Shown here piece by piece: positions 1 to 5,835 of a DNA stretch of 64,000 nt. The stretch's first letter is position 1, and each line of letters starts with the position of its first letter. This stretch comes from Clostridiales bacterium (GTDB lineage Bacteria; Bacillota; Clostridia; Saccharofermentanales; Saccharofermentanaceae): contig JAFRQR010000008.1 of the NCBI GenBank assembly GCA_017428545.1, positions 1 through 64,000 of the forward strand. Reading direction: 5' to 3'. The notes under the pieces are model-generated. The model did not search any database. It was not told the DNA's origin and saw only the letters and a list, made by a program, of their open reading frames with translations. The position numbers and the translations under genes were made by a program.

Positions 1-3
1 CGA

Positions 4-51
4 CGATCACCATCCCTTGTTCCGCTACGCTCCACTTCTGGATGGTGATCG
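4..51. repeat. 12-bp inverted repeat forming a hairpin
   Basis: CGATCACCATCC at 4-15 is the exact reverse complement of GGATGGTGATCG at 40-51, with a 24-nt loop. No T-run follows, so it does not look like a terminator. Its place at the edge of a region full of mobile-DNA remnants suggests the end of a mobile element, but no transposase is visible here. Confidence 0.5.
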
Positions 52-128
52 AATAAACTACTCAACATAAGGAGAATAACCAGCATTAGCAAGAGCCGAT
101 GGCTTATTCTTGAATTTGCGAAAGATTA

Positions 129-332
129 TTGACACAACCTAATATGATGGCCGAGAACAAAAGCCAGGTCAGGCAGGTAACCGTTACAGAATTCAGAAAA
201 CACTTCGGGCAGTATATGGATGTTGTCCAAGATGGTGAAACCATCATTATTACTAAATATGGGAAGGATATCGCAAAAGTGATCCCTTTCCAGACAAATC
301 AAAAGCAAAAACGTCAGCGTGAGAAAGGGTGA
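129..332 (+). CDS. Phd/YefM-like type II antitoxin
   Basis: A protein of 67 residues with the Phd/YefM fold: the stretch VTVTEFRKHFGQYMD followed by GETIIITKYGKDIAKVIPF is the typical N-terminal DNA-binding and dimerisation unit. Such antitoxins bind their own promoter and neutralise a RelE, Doc or VapC-type toxin through the C-terminal tail. Here the tail is short and very basic, and no toxin gene follows; the next gene is a DUF551 protein overlapping by four bases. The start is uncertain: TTG at 129 has a GAAAG just upstream, while ATG at 144 has no recognisable ribosome site. Either start keeps the whole domain. It may be an orphan antitoxin. Confidence 0.7.
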   Translation: MTQPNMMAENKSQVRQVTVTEFRKHFGQYMDVVQDGETIIITKYGKDIAKVIPFQTNQKQKRQREKG

Positions 333-700
333 TTACTGTGAAATGGATACCATGTTCCGAGAGAATGCCAGATTTAAAACCGGACTGCTACTATGCCGAC
401 GACGGCAGTGAGATGTACGAAAGCGAAGAGGTTCTGGTTTGGGGAGGGCTCAGCAATGAATCATACGGATATGGGCTGGCGACACTTATCCTTGATAAAG
501 AAAATGGCACTTTTCATTGGTGCGGGGTAGTTGACTATTTATGGGATGCATTTCAGTGTGAAATCATCGCATGGTGCCCGCTTCCAAAGCCATACGAGGC
601 TGCCGATCTACATATAGCCAAAGCGATAGAAACGTTCTCCGATGATTACATGGAGGATGGACGCGCAGATCAGACAGACCAAGTAAGAGAAGAATTGTAA
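329..700 (+). CDS. DUF551 domain protein
   Basis: A soluble protein of 123 residues beginning with GTG that overlaps the antitoxin stop (GTGA), so the two are translationally coupled. The N-terminal WIPCSERMPD and the later IIAWCPLPKPYE are the two ends of the DUF551 domain, a small domain of unknown function common in phages and mobile elements. A 37-residue acidic tail follows the domain. I infer a mobile-element cargo gene; the sequence shows no toxin motif, although its position directly after an antitoxin would suit one. Confidence 0.7.
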   Translation: MITVKWIPCSERMPDLKPDCYYADDGSEMYESEEVLVWGGLSNESYGYGLATLILDKENGTFHWCGVVDYLWDAFQCEIIAWCPLPKPYEAADLHIAKAIETFSDDYMEDGRADQTDQVREEL

Positions 701-800
701 GGACGAGTAAGATTTTATCAGCATTGGGGAAGAAGGTGGATATCGGGCAGCTGCTAAGCTAGTTAATGAAAAAAGAGGAGAACATTGATCCTCCCCTTAA

Positions 801-902
801 CTTTTTTCGCTCCCACTCAAAGTAGGGTACACTTCTTTTTTCGCTCCCACTTACGGTAGGGTACACCGCTTTTTTCATTCCCACTTACGGTAGGGTCCAC
901 CT
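801..902. repeat. Three tandem copies of a 34-bp unit
   Basis: The unit begins CTTTTTTCGCTCCCACT and ends with GTAGGGTACAC; copies start at 801, 835 and 869, and a fragment starts at 903. Copies 2 and 3 are nearly identical and copy 1 differs in the middle (CAAA for TACGG). Tandem terminal repeats of this kind are known as transposase-binding sites at the ends of IS21-family elements; assignment to that family here is inference. Confidence 0.65.
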
Positions 903-1056
903 CTTTTGTTTGGATTATATCATAGAGTATCCTGAATTTGTGATACTATATAGTCAACTGCTGCATAGCGGAGGGCCCAGAGCATTTTTCTTTGTTTTGC
1001 AGAATGAACTTACAATCAACGTTGTTTACTACAAGTTGTATTTGATAAAAGCTTTG

Positions 1057-1122
1057 ATTACAGGCGTTTAAGAGATTCCGTTACGAGAGTTCATTTAAGC
1101 TAGCGTTGCAAAATGTCGAATA
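1057..1122 (+). repeat. 66-bp direct repeat, copy 1
   Basis: This copy starts ATTACAGGCGTTT and ends GCAAAATGTCGAATA. It matches copy 2 at 1309-1374 at 51 of 66 positions with no gaps. Conservation is strongest at both ends and in the central CGTTACGA. Confidence 0.6.
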
Positions 1123-1308
1123 GAATCGATAGCAAAAATTCAACAAAGGGGATTTATCCAGAAGTGGATTTTGCACTCCTGGATGAAACGCAGTATTTTC
1201 AGGAACTTTCAGCGAAGCGTGACGAAATGTCGAAGTATGAGTGATAAATGTCCAGTCGTTGTCGTATTTTACGATGACTGGTTTGCCGTCAATGGAAGAA
1301 ATGCCTAA

Positions 1309-1374
1309 ATTACAGGCGTTTCGAGGTCCGCGTTACGATAGTTCGATTAAACCGGCGTTACAAAATGTCGAATA
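1309..1374 (+). repeat. 66-bp direct repeat, copy 2
   Basis: This copy lies exactly 252 bp after copy 1 and has the same length. It starts ATTACAGGCGTTT and ends ACAAAATGTCGAATA. The conserved ends and the internal sub-repeat GCGTTACA/GCGTTACGA suggest a set of recombinase or transposase binding sites. Confidence 0.6.
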
Positions 1375-1720
1375 TATGACGTCAAGGAAGGTCAGAACGC
1401 TATGATGCACTATTATCAGTGGTTTTCGGAGTTGTACAACATGGTTGCAACCCCTAAAGCGTGACATATTGTCGAATAAACAGGTGATTTCCGTAACGAA
1501 ATGTCGAATAAGCTAATAGATCAGACATGGTATAATAACCATGTCGAGGACTGGATCAACGACATTAAATAAAGCACCCAGGATGTTTTTCGGGATCAGC
1601 ACAAACCGTCAATGAGAGCGCAAGGGTTCATAGGTCGTTGAGATAGTACACTCACTATACTGTACTATCGATAGAGGTAAGTACCAGGTATGGAAATGCG
1701 CAGCAGTACGAGAAACCTAT

Positions 1721-1755
1721 ACGAAGCGTCTGAAAACAGGCGCTTCGTTGTATTT
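1721..1755 (+). terminator. Hairpin terminator-like element
   Basis: ACGAAGCGTCTG pairs with CAGGCGCTTCGT (12 bp, one G-U) around an AAAA loop and is followed by TGTATTT. No gene ends directly before it, so it probably belonged to a lost gene or a small transcript. Confidence 0.55.
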
Positions 1756-1927
1756 GCAGGCATTTTCATCCTTTTAGTTTCAACCAGAACTTGAAGTTGA
1801 TTTTTTCAACATCATCAAAAAGTTCAGTTCGAGGACAAAAAGGGACAATAGGGGGACAATGTCCATTCTCAAGGAATATGCTATAATGACCTCATCAATC
1901 CTTTTAGTGCAGGGAGCCTGCACGCAT

Positions 1928-2422
1928 ATGCCTATGAAAAAGAAAAAGTATGTATTCCCGGCATTGTTCAGGGAAGAAGAAAATGGTTGGTACACAGTAA
2001 ACTTTCCGGATCTGGACGATTGTTTTACTGCCGGTAAAGGAATTGCTCAATCCATAAAGCGTGCAAAGAGTATTCTCGGGCTGGTTCTCTATGATTATGA
2101 AAAGAGAAATGTTCCGATTCCCGGTCCGACACCTATAAAAGAGATTCGCTGTGAGGAGAACGAGTTTGCCTCGTATGTCCTTGCCAGTACAAAGAAATTG
2201 TGGAAGAAGTATAAAGGAAAGGCTCAAGTTGTCCGCTATGAAGTTGACTTTAGCAAGCCGTTGCCACCTCTAACTAAGAAACAGAAGAAGATGCTCGAGG
2301 AACTAAAAGAGCGCCCGATACAGTTCGATAAGGATTGCCCACCTCAGACTGAAGAAGAGCTTTCCCAGATGGTTCGTGTCGGAAGATTATCCGAACGTAC
2401 AGCCCAAGAGCGCCTGCAATGA
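1928..2422 (+). CDS. HicB-like antitoxin with C-terminal extension
   Basis: A protein of 164 residues. Residues 5-70 form a partial RNase H-like HicB domain: YVFPALFREEENGWYTVNFPDLDDCFTAG, then a helix rich in lysine and alanine, then PIPGPTPIKEI. HicB proteins normally neutralise HicA, a small mRNA interferase encoded directly upstream. No HicA is present. The C-terminal 90 residues are highly basic and then acidic, without a recognised domain. ATG at 1928 was chosen because AGGGAG lies about 10 nt upstream; a longer open frame reaches back to 1859 but has no ribosome site. A TATAAT at 1882-1887 may be its promoter. The next gene begins with a paralogous domain. Confidence 0.7.
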   Translation: MPMKKKKYVFPALFREEENGWYTVNFPDLDDCFTAGKGIAQSIKRAKSILGLVLYDYEKRNVPIPGPTPIKEIRCEENEFASYVLASTKKLWKKYKGKAQVVRYEVDFSKPLPPLTKKQKKMLEELKERPIQFDKDCPPQTEEELSQMVRVGRLSERTAQERLQ

Positions 2423-2441
2423 AACTAACGAGGTTGAATGT

Positions 2442-3401
2442 ATGAGAAAGGAATCTATTTACGCGTATCCGGCAGTTTTCAGAAAAGAGAAGAATGGACT
2501 TTTCTCCGTTGGCTTCCCGGATATAGAAGGATGTTACACTTCCGGAGATGATTTATTACATGCACTTATTATGGCAAGCGATGTTCTTGCTCTAATGATT
2601 TATACCAATTATGAAGAAAAGGACATTGAAGCACCAGAATCGACTCCAATTGAAGAAATAAAACTCGGCACCAATGAATTTGCCTCTTATGTTGTCTGTG
2701 ATACGAAGAGTTATCGCTGGAAACACAAAAAAGACGAAATCTGCTACGGAGATGCCCCTGAAGGTATCAAAGTAACAGAAGTGTTCTACATAAGAAACGG
2801 ATTGCTCCTGGTCACTTTTTCCAACAACGAAACAAAGGTATTCGATACTGCATGTCTGAAGGGCCCTGTATTTGAAGCACTTTCTGATCCGGAAGTGGTT
2901 AGTCACCCGGTGCTAAATGAAATGGGTGTCATTACTTGGAAGAACGGAGAGATCAATGTGGCTCCGGAATATGTATATGCCAATAGCACCTCTGATGTTC
3001 CTGAGGGAAAAGGTTCTTTTTTTGCAGATGTTATGATTTCACTAAAAGAAGCTATTGCGTATGAGAAGGGACACGGAACTGCACATATCCGCATGTATGA
3101 ATATGATGACAAGGCAGGGAGCAAACTTGTTTTGGATATGCGTGGCACAAAAGCTGAGGTAGAGGCGCAGAAGAAACTTCGATACTATATGAACCTTCCG
3201 TACAAACTGGAAATTATCCCAGATCCTGTTGAGGGCGGATTTGTAGCAAGTTATCCTGAACTCCCCGGATGCTTAACCATCGGTGAAACAATGGAATCTG
3301 TTATCGCTAACGCGATCGACGCGAAAAGAGAATGGATAGGCGCAGCATTGGAAGATGGGTTTGATATTCCAGAGCCTACTGATCTAACGAAGCAGGATTG
3401 A
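2442..3401 (+). CDS. HicB-DUF2442-HicB fusion protein
   Basis: A protein of 319 residues built from three recognisable parts. Residues 1-90 are a HicB-like domain closely resembling the preceding gene (AYPAVFRKEKNGLFSVGFPD, then PESTPIEEIKLGTNEFASYV). Residues about 110-185 look like DUF2442 (IKVTEVFYIRNGLLLVTFS with ETKVFDTACLKG). After a linker, the last 70 residues are a canonical HicB domain (YKLEIIPDPVEGGFVASYPE, LPGCLTIGET). The start at 2442 has ACGAGG upstream; the frame opens further back but would overlap the preceding gene. HicB and DUF2442 proteins are usually separate small antitoxin genes, so joining two HicB copies and a DUF2442 in one chain is unusual. No toxin gene is adjacent. 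Confidence 0.75.
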   Translation: MRKESIYAYPAVFRKEKNGLFSVGFPDIEGCYTSGDDLLHALIMASDVLALMIYTNYEEKDIEAPESTPIEEIKLGTNEFASYVVCDTKSYRWKHKKDEICYGDAPEGIKVTEVFYIRNGLLLVTFSNNETKVFDTACLKGPVFEALSDPEVVSHPVLNEMGVITWKNGEINVAPEYVYANSTSDVPEGKGSFFADVMISLKEAIAYEKGHGTAHIRMYEYDDKAGSKLVLDMRGTKAEVEAQKKLRYYMNLPYKLEIIPDPVEGGFVASYPELPGCLTIGETMESVIANAIDAKREWIGAALEDGFDIPEPTDLTKQD

Positions 3402-3413
3402 AAGGGAAATATT

Positions 3414-3617
3414 ATGATGGCAAACAGAAAACCACTGACATTCAGAGACGTTCTGAACGAGGATCTCCAGGATCCGGAATTCCGAGAGGAATGGATCAAA
3501 CTTCACCAAGATCCTGAGACTATAAAGGAATATGCCGAGACAGAGGGATTGTCATATGATGAGGCAAAGGATATCCTGCAATCCTTTCTTGATAAGAGTC
3601 TTGGTGGAGAAGCCTGA
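3414..3617 (+). CDS. Small antitoxin-like protein
   Basis: A protein of 67 residues starting 12 nt after the fusion gene, with AAAGGGA upstream of its ATG, so it is probably co-transcribed. The segment FRDVLNEDLQDPEFREEW resembles the N-terminal arm found in many XRE-type antitoxins, but the helix-turn-helix itself is absent. The second half is acidic and helical. I cannot name a family. It completes a run of three antitoxin-like genes with no toxin. Confidence 0.5.
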   Translation: MMANRKPLTFRDVLNEDLQDPEFREEWIKLHQDPETIKEYAETEGLSYDEAKDILQSFLDKSLGGEA

Positions 3618-3639
3618 TATGAGATAGCTTTGCTATTTT

Positions 3640-3709
3640 ACAGTATGCCAAGTAAAATAAAAGCAAAGGGCAGGACCGGCAGTGGATATATGCTGGATAC
3701 CGCCCTTGG
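3640..3709 (-). terminator. Terminator of the CRISPR/effector transcript
   Basis: Read on the minus strand, GCCAAGGGC (3709-3701) pairs with GCCCTTTGC (3670-3662) with one mismatch. It is followed by CTTTTATTTTAC. A T-rich tail is present only on the minus strand, which supports right-to-left transcription of the array. Confidence 0.65.
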
Positions 3710-3758
3710 CTAATTAGCTTGAGAATCATCTTGTCATGAAATATCGAACAAGCGTGAT

Positions 3759-4058
3759 CTTCAGCCTACTGACAAATGTAGGCTGCCTAAGACGTGCTGT
3801 CTAATGCTCCTGCATCTGCAATACCTTCAGCCTACTGACAAATGTAGTCAGCCTAGGACGACGGCTACTATGAGATCAACATCTGTGCCCCTTCAGCCTA
3901 CTGACAAATGTAGTCAGCCTAGGACATTCTCAGCATAACACTACCTCTTTTTATGCCTTCAGCCTACTGACAAATGTAGTCAGCCTAGGACAGAAAAATG
4001 ACTTAAAAAGGCGGTTGTTCTGCCTTCAGCCTACTGACAAATGTAGTCAGCCTAGGAC
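3759..4058 (-). CRISPR. Five-repeat CRISPR array with 35-bp repeats
   Basis: Repeats start at 3759, 3825, 3891, 3957 and 4024; four are identical over 35 bp (36 with a leading C). The spacers are 31, 31, 31 and 32 bp and unrelated to each other. Each repeat contains CTGAC-7nt-GTCAG, able to form a stem, and the octamer TCAGCCTA twice. The leftmost repeat has three changes in the 12 bp before its right end, as expected of the oldest copy, so the leader side is on the right, next to the Cas12-like gene. Together with the minus-strand terminator this sets the direction as minus. No cas1 or cas2 lies in the window. No spacer matches elsewhere in the window by eye. Confidence 0.9.
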
Positions 4059-4281
4059 CTTAAAGCACATCAATAGACGTTTTGCTACATTTGTAATAAT
4101 GCAGACCGTGCACGGATTGATATGTGCACCTTAACCTTATCGAGTGTTACTATGCGCACTCTTTTGGCGACTTATAAGCACTTCTCGACTTCAGGACGGG
4201 AAGACGCCCTTGTTTTGCGTGAACCACAAATCTGCTTGTTCATATTGCAACTCATGATTGAAGTCATGATTGAAGTATCTA
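4059..4281 (-). ncRNA. Candidate tracrRNA/omegaRNA-like region with anti-repeat
   Basis: This non-coding stretch separates the effector stop codon from the first CRISPR repeat, the same place where TnpB genes carry their omegaRNA. On the minus strand it contains ACAAATGTAG (4094-4085), an exact complement of CTACATTTGT in the middle of the crRNA repeat. Upstream of that are stems GTGCAC/GTGCAC and GAGTG/CACTC. A 12-bp sequence TCATGATTGAAG is perfectly duplicated in tandem at 4252-4275, just past the gene. The role as a tracrRNA is inferred from position, anti-repeat and folding; no transcript evidence is available. Confidence 0.55.
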
Positions 4282-5517
4282 TCAGATTTCTAATGATGAC
4301 AATACCTGCGAGGCATTCCAATCGGTTTGTTTTACGATATTGCATTTAGTACAGACAAATCTATTTTTCACCCCCCTATCTCTATTGTTAGGATCTATGT
4401 GACCGCAAGAAGAACATGTAATGCCAATTGTTTCGGACGAAACTAGTGTTACCTTGATACCACATTTTCTAGCAGCGTTTTTTATTTTCTCTTGCAGGTC
4501 GAAGTAAGTCCAATGAATCAGAAATCTCGGGAATTCTCGATCAGCCTTTATTCCTTTCAAATCTTCGAGTCTAACTTCTCCGAAGCCGTTTGTTTTCGCG
4601 AAGTCTATCAAAGCCTTCGCGTAGCGAGAATTAATGGTTTCTCTGAAATGAGCGAGCGTTTGCTTATTAGGATATATACTTTTGGTTCTGGTTTTATATC
4701 CATGGCCAATCCTGCCATCTCCACAACAGGCAGCCTGGCGCTGCTTTGAACGGATGATTGCCTCTTGACGTGATGCAAATGTCGGGATTTCTCCTCCGTC
4801 GATTTTGAAAACCATTGGCAATCTTTTACTGCTCGCATAAAGTGCTACATTTTCACTCATGAAAACGCCAAGTACTCTCGTCGGATCAATATTCGGGTTA
4901 CCTTCGCTCTTGTGTGAATATGCTAAAAGAAAGTACCAATGGGATTTATTCTGTTTTTTTACGTACTTGAGCTGTGATTGGCATAGATGATACTCTCCGG
5001 AGAGAATGCGATCCAAAATATTCTTATGATGATTCTCTTTAGTGTTAAGTCTCATCCTTAATATATGAGTAATCTCATGCTCAACTCTATATTGTTTTGA
5101 AAAAAGGGGATAATCAACTATATAGTTACCTGACTCATGATGGAGATTAAGATACTTGCCTTGCATGATGATAGGCTGCGAGTCAGACCAGTTAGGGTGT
5201 GAGTGCTTTTTTGATGCCTGCTTATACGACAGAAAACAACTATGAATAGTAGCAATCAAAGAACGTGAGGATAGCCCCGTTTTTTTCTTTGAAAGTTCAT
5301 GATAAATCAGGCCCTCTATTGATTTGAAGCCATAGATGTCCTCAAGCTTGGGGTATTCGCCGTTTTCTTCGTGATACCGACTTGAGAAAGATTTCCATTC
5401 AGTAATACGATCAGTAGCATATCTTTTGACCTGCGTTGTAGCATTAATCATTGCAAATAAATCTGAGAACTTTGTATCAATAAATGAAACCTCAAGTTTA
5501 CATGTATTCGTAATCAT
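4282..5517 (-). CDS. TnpB/Cas12-like effector, probably nuclease-dead
   Basis: A protein of 411 residues. The C-terminal half has the TnpB/Cas12 RuvC layout: VLGVFM at 215-220 (RuvC-I), VRLEDL with E318 (RuvC-II), a zinc ribbon CSSCG...CTKC at 368-392, and TDWNAS with D399 (RuvC-III). The catalytic RuvC-I aspartate is replaced by F219 (codon TTC), so DNA cleavage is probably lost while guided binding may remain. The first 200 residues are helical and basic with no close family I can name. The length is that of TnpB and the smallest type V effectors. An AGGAGG lies 6 nt before the ATG and a promoter further upstream. The gene is followed by an anti-repeat region and a CRISPR array on the same strand. 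Related ideas are TnpB-like nuclease-dead repressors and TnpB-to-Cas12 intermediates; the exact subtype is open. Confidence 0.8.
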   Translation of the reverse strand: MITNTCKLEVSFIDTKFSDLFAMINATTQVKRYATDRITEWKSFSSRYHEENGEYPKLEDIYGFKSIEGLIYHELSKKKTGLSSRSLIATIHSCFLSYKQASKKHSHPNWSDSQPIIMQGKYLNLHHESGNYIVDYPLFSKQYRVEHEITHILRMRLNTKENHHKNILDRILSGEYHLCQSQLKYVKKQNKSHWYFLLAYSHKSEGNPNIDPTRVLGVFMSENVALYASSKRLPMVFKIDGGEIPTFASRQEAIIRSKQRQAACCGDGRIGHGYKTRTKSIYPNKQTLAHFRETINSRYAKALIDFAKTNGFGEVRLEDLKGIKADREFPRFLIHWTYFDLQEKIKNAARKCGIKVTLVSSETIGITCSSCGHIDPNNRDRGVKNRFVCTKCNIVKQTDWNASQVLSSLEI

Positions 5518-5544
5518 TGCTATCCTCCTGTTTCGTTTGACTGG

Positions 5545-5573
5545 ATTCTAACAATTAATGAAGTGAGAATCAA
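5545..5573 (-). promoter_or_regulatory. Promoter of the Cas12-like gene
   Basis: On the minus strand TTGATT (5573-5568), a 17-nt spacer and TAGAAT (5550-5545) form a sigma-70-type promoter. The predicted start lies about 20 nt before the ATG at 5517. No other gene separates them. Confidence 0.55.
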
Positions 5574-5671
5574 TTATTCAAGGTTGTGCATATAAATACA
5601 TAAAACAATAAAGGGCTGAAAGGAATATATTAATTCAATTTGATCCTTATATCTACATTTCTACACACAAT

Positions 5672-5821
5672 TCACATATGATATGTAAATACACTATATG
5701 CACTGAAACATCTATCTCTATGGGCCTTTACAATATCTACATACAGATATTCACTTATGACCTCGACAGTCCCCATTCCCAGGCGTGATTTAACGAGTGA
5801 ATGTTTGTTCATTCTTTTCAT
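5672..5821 (-). pseudogene. Truncated Flp/Tad prepilin
   Basis: The 49-residue frame begins with a basic leader and SRLGMGTVEVI, the class of leader cut by the Tad prepilin peptidase (cleavage after G, glutamate at +5). In intact Flp pilins a hydrophobic helix follows; here the frame turns at about position 5757 into SEYLYVDIVKAHRDRC, which is polar and unrelated. An AGGAGGT overlaps the stop of the TadB-TadC gene, so the 5' end of the gene is genuine. The break marks the boundary between the Tad operon and the accessory segment to its left. The remaining peptide cannot be a working pilin. Confidence 0.6.
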
Positions 5822-5835
5822 GGTGTGTATACCTC

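Larger units (their letters stand above)
701..1858. other. Gene-free accessory stretch with mobile-DNA remnants
   Basis: No convincing gene lies here. It holds a 34-bp tandem repeat (801-902), two 66-bp direct repeats (1057-1122 and 1309-1374), further isolated copies of the core ATGTCGAATA (near 1466 and 1500), a 7-bp palindrome ACATGGT/ACCATGT at 1525-1544 that encloses a TATAAT, an inverted repeat GATAGTAC/GTACTATC at 1642-1669, and a terminator at 1721-1755. Short open frames such as 1113-1244 (43 residues) start inside the repeats and look like decayed coding fragments. The whole stretch reads as the eroded end of one or more insertion elements. Confidence 0.6.

Noticed and set aside
1113..1244. 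43-codon frame starting inside the first 66-bp repeat
   Set aside because: Its ATG lies in the repeat core, no ribosome site precedes it, and the rest of the region shows broken frames.
3662..3709. Plus-strand terminator for the small antitoxin-like gene
   Set aside because: The hairpin is followed by a T-rich tail only on the minus strand.
4122..4349. 75-codon plus-strand frame across the anti-repeat region
   Set aside because: No ribosome site, low-complexity content, and it overlaps the end of the Cas12-like gene on the other strand.
3640..5573. Ordinary IS605/IS607-type transposon carrying TnpB
   Set aside because: No TnpA, no left- or right-end hairpins found, and five regular repeats with unique spacers make an array, not a transposon end.
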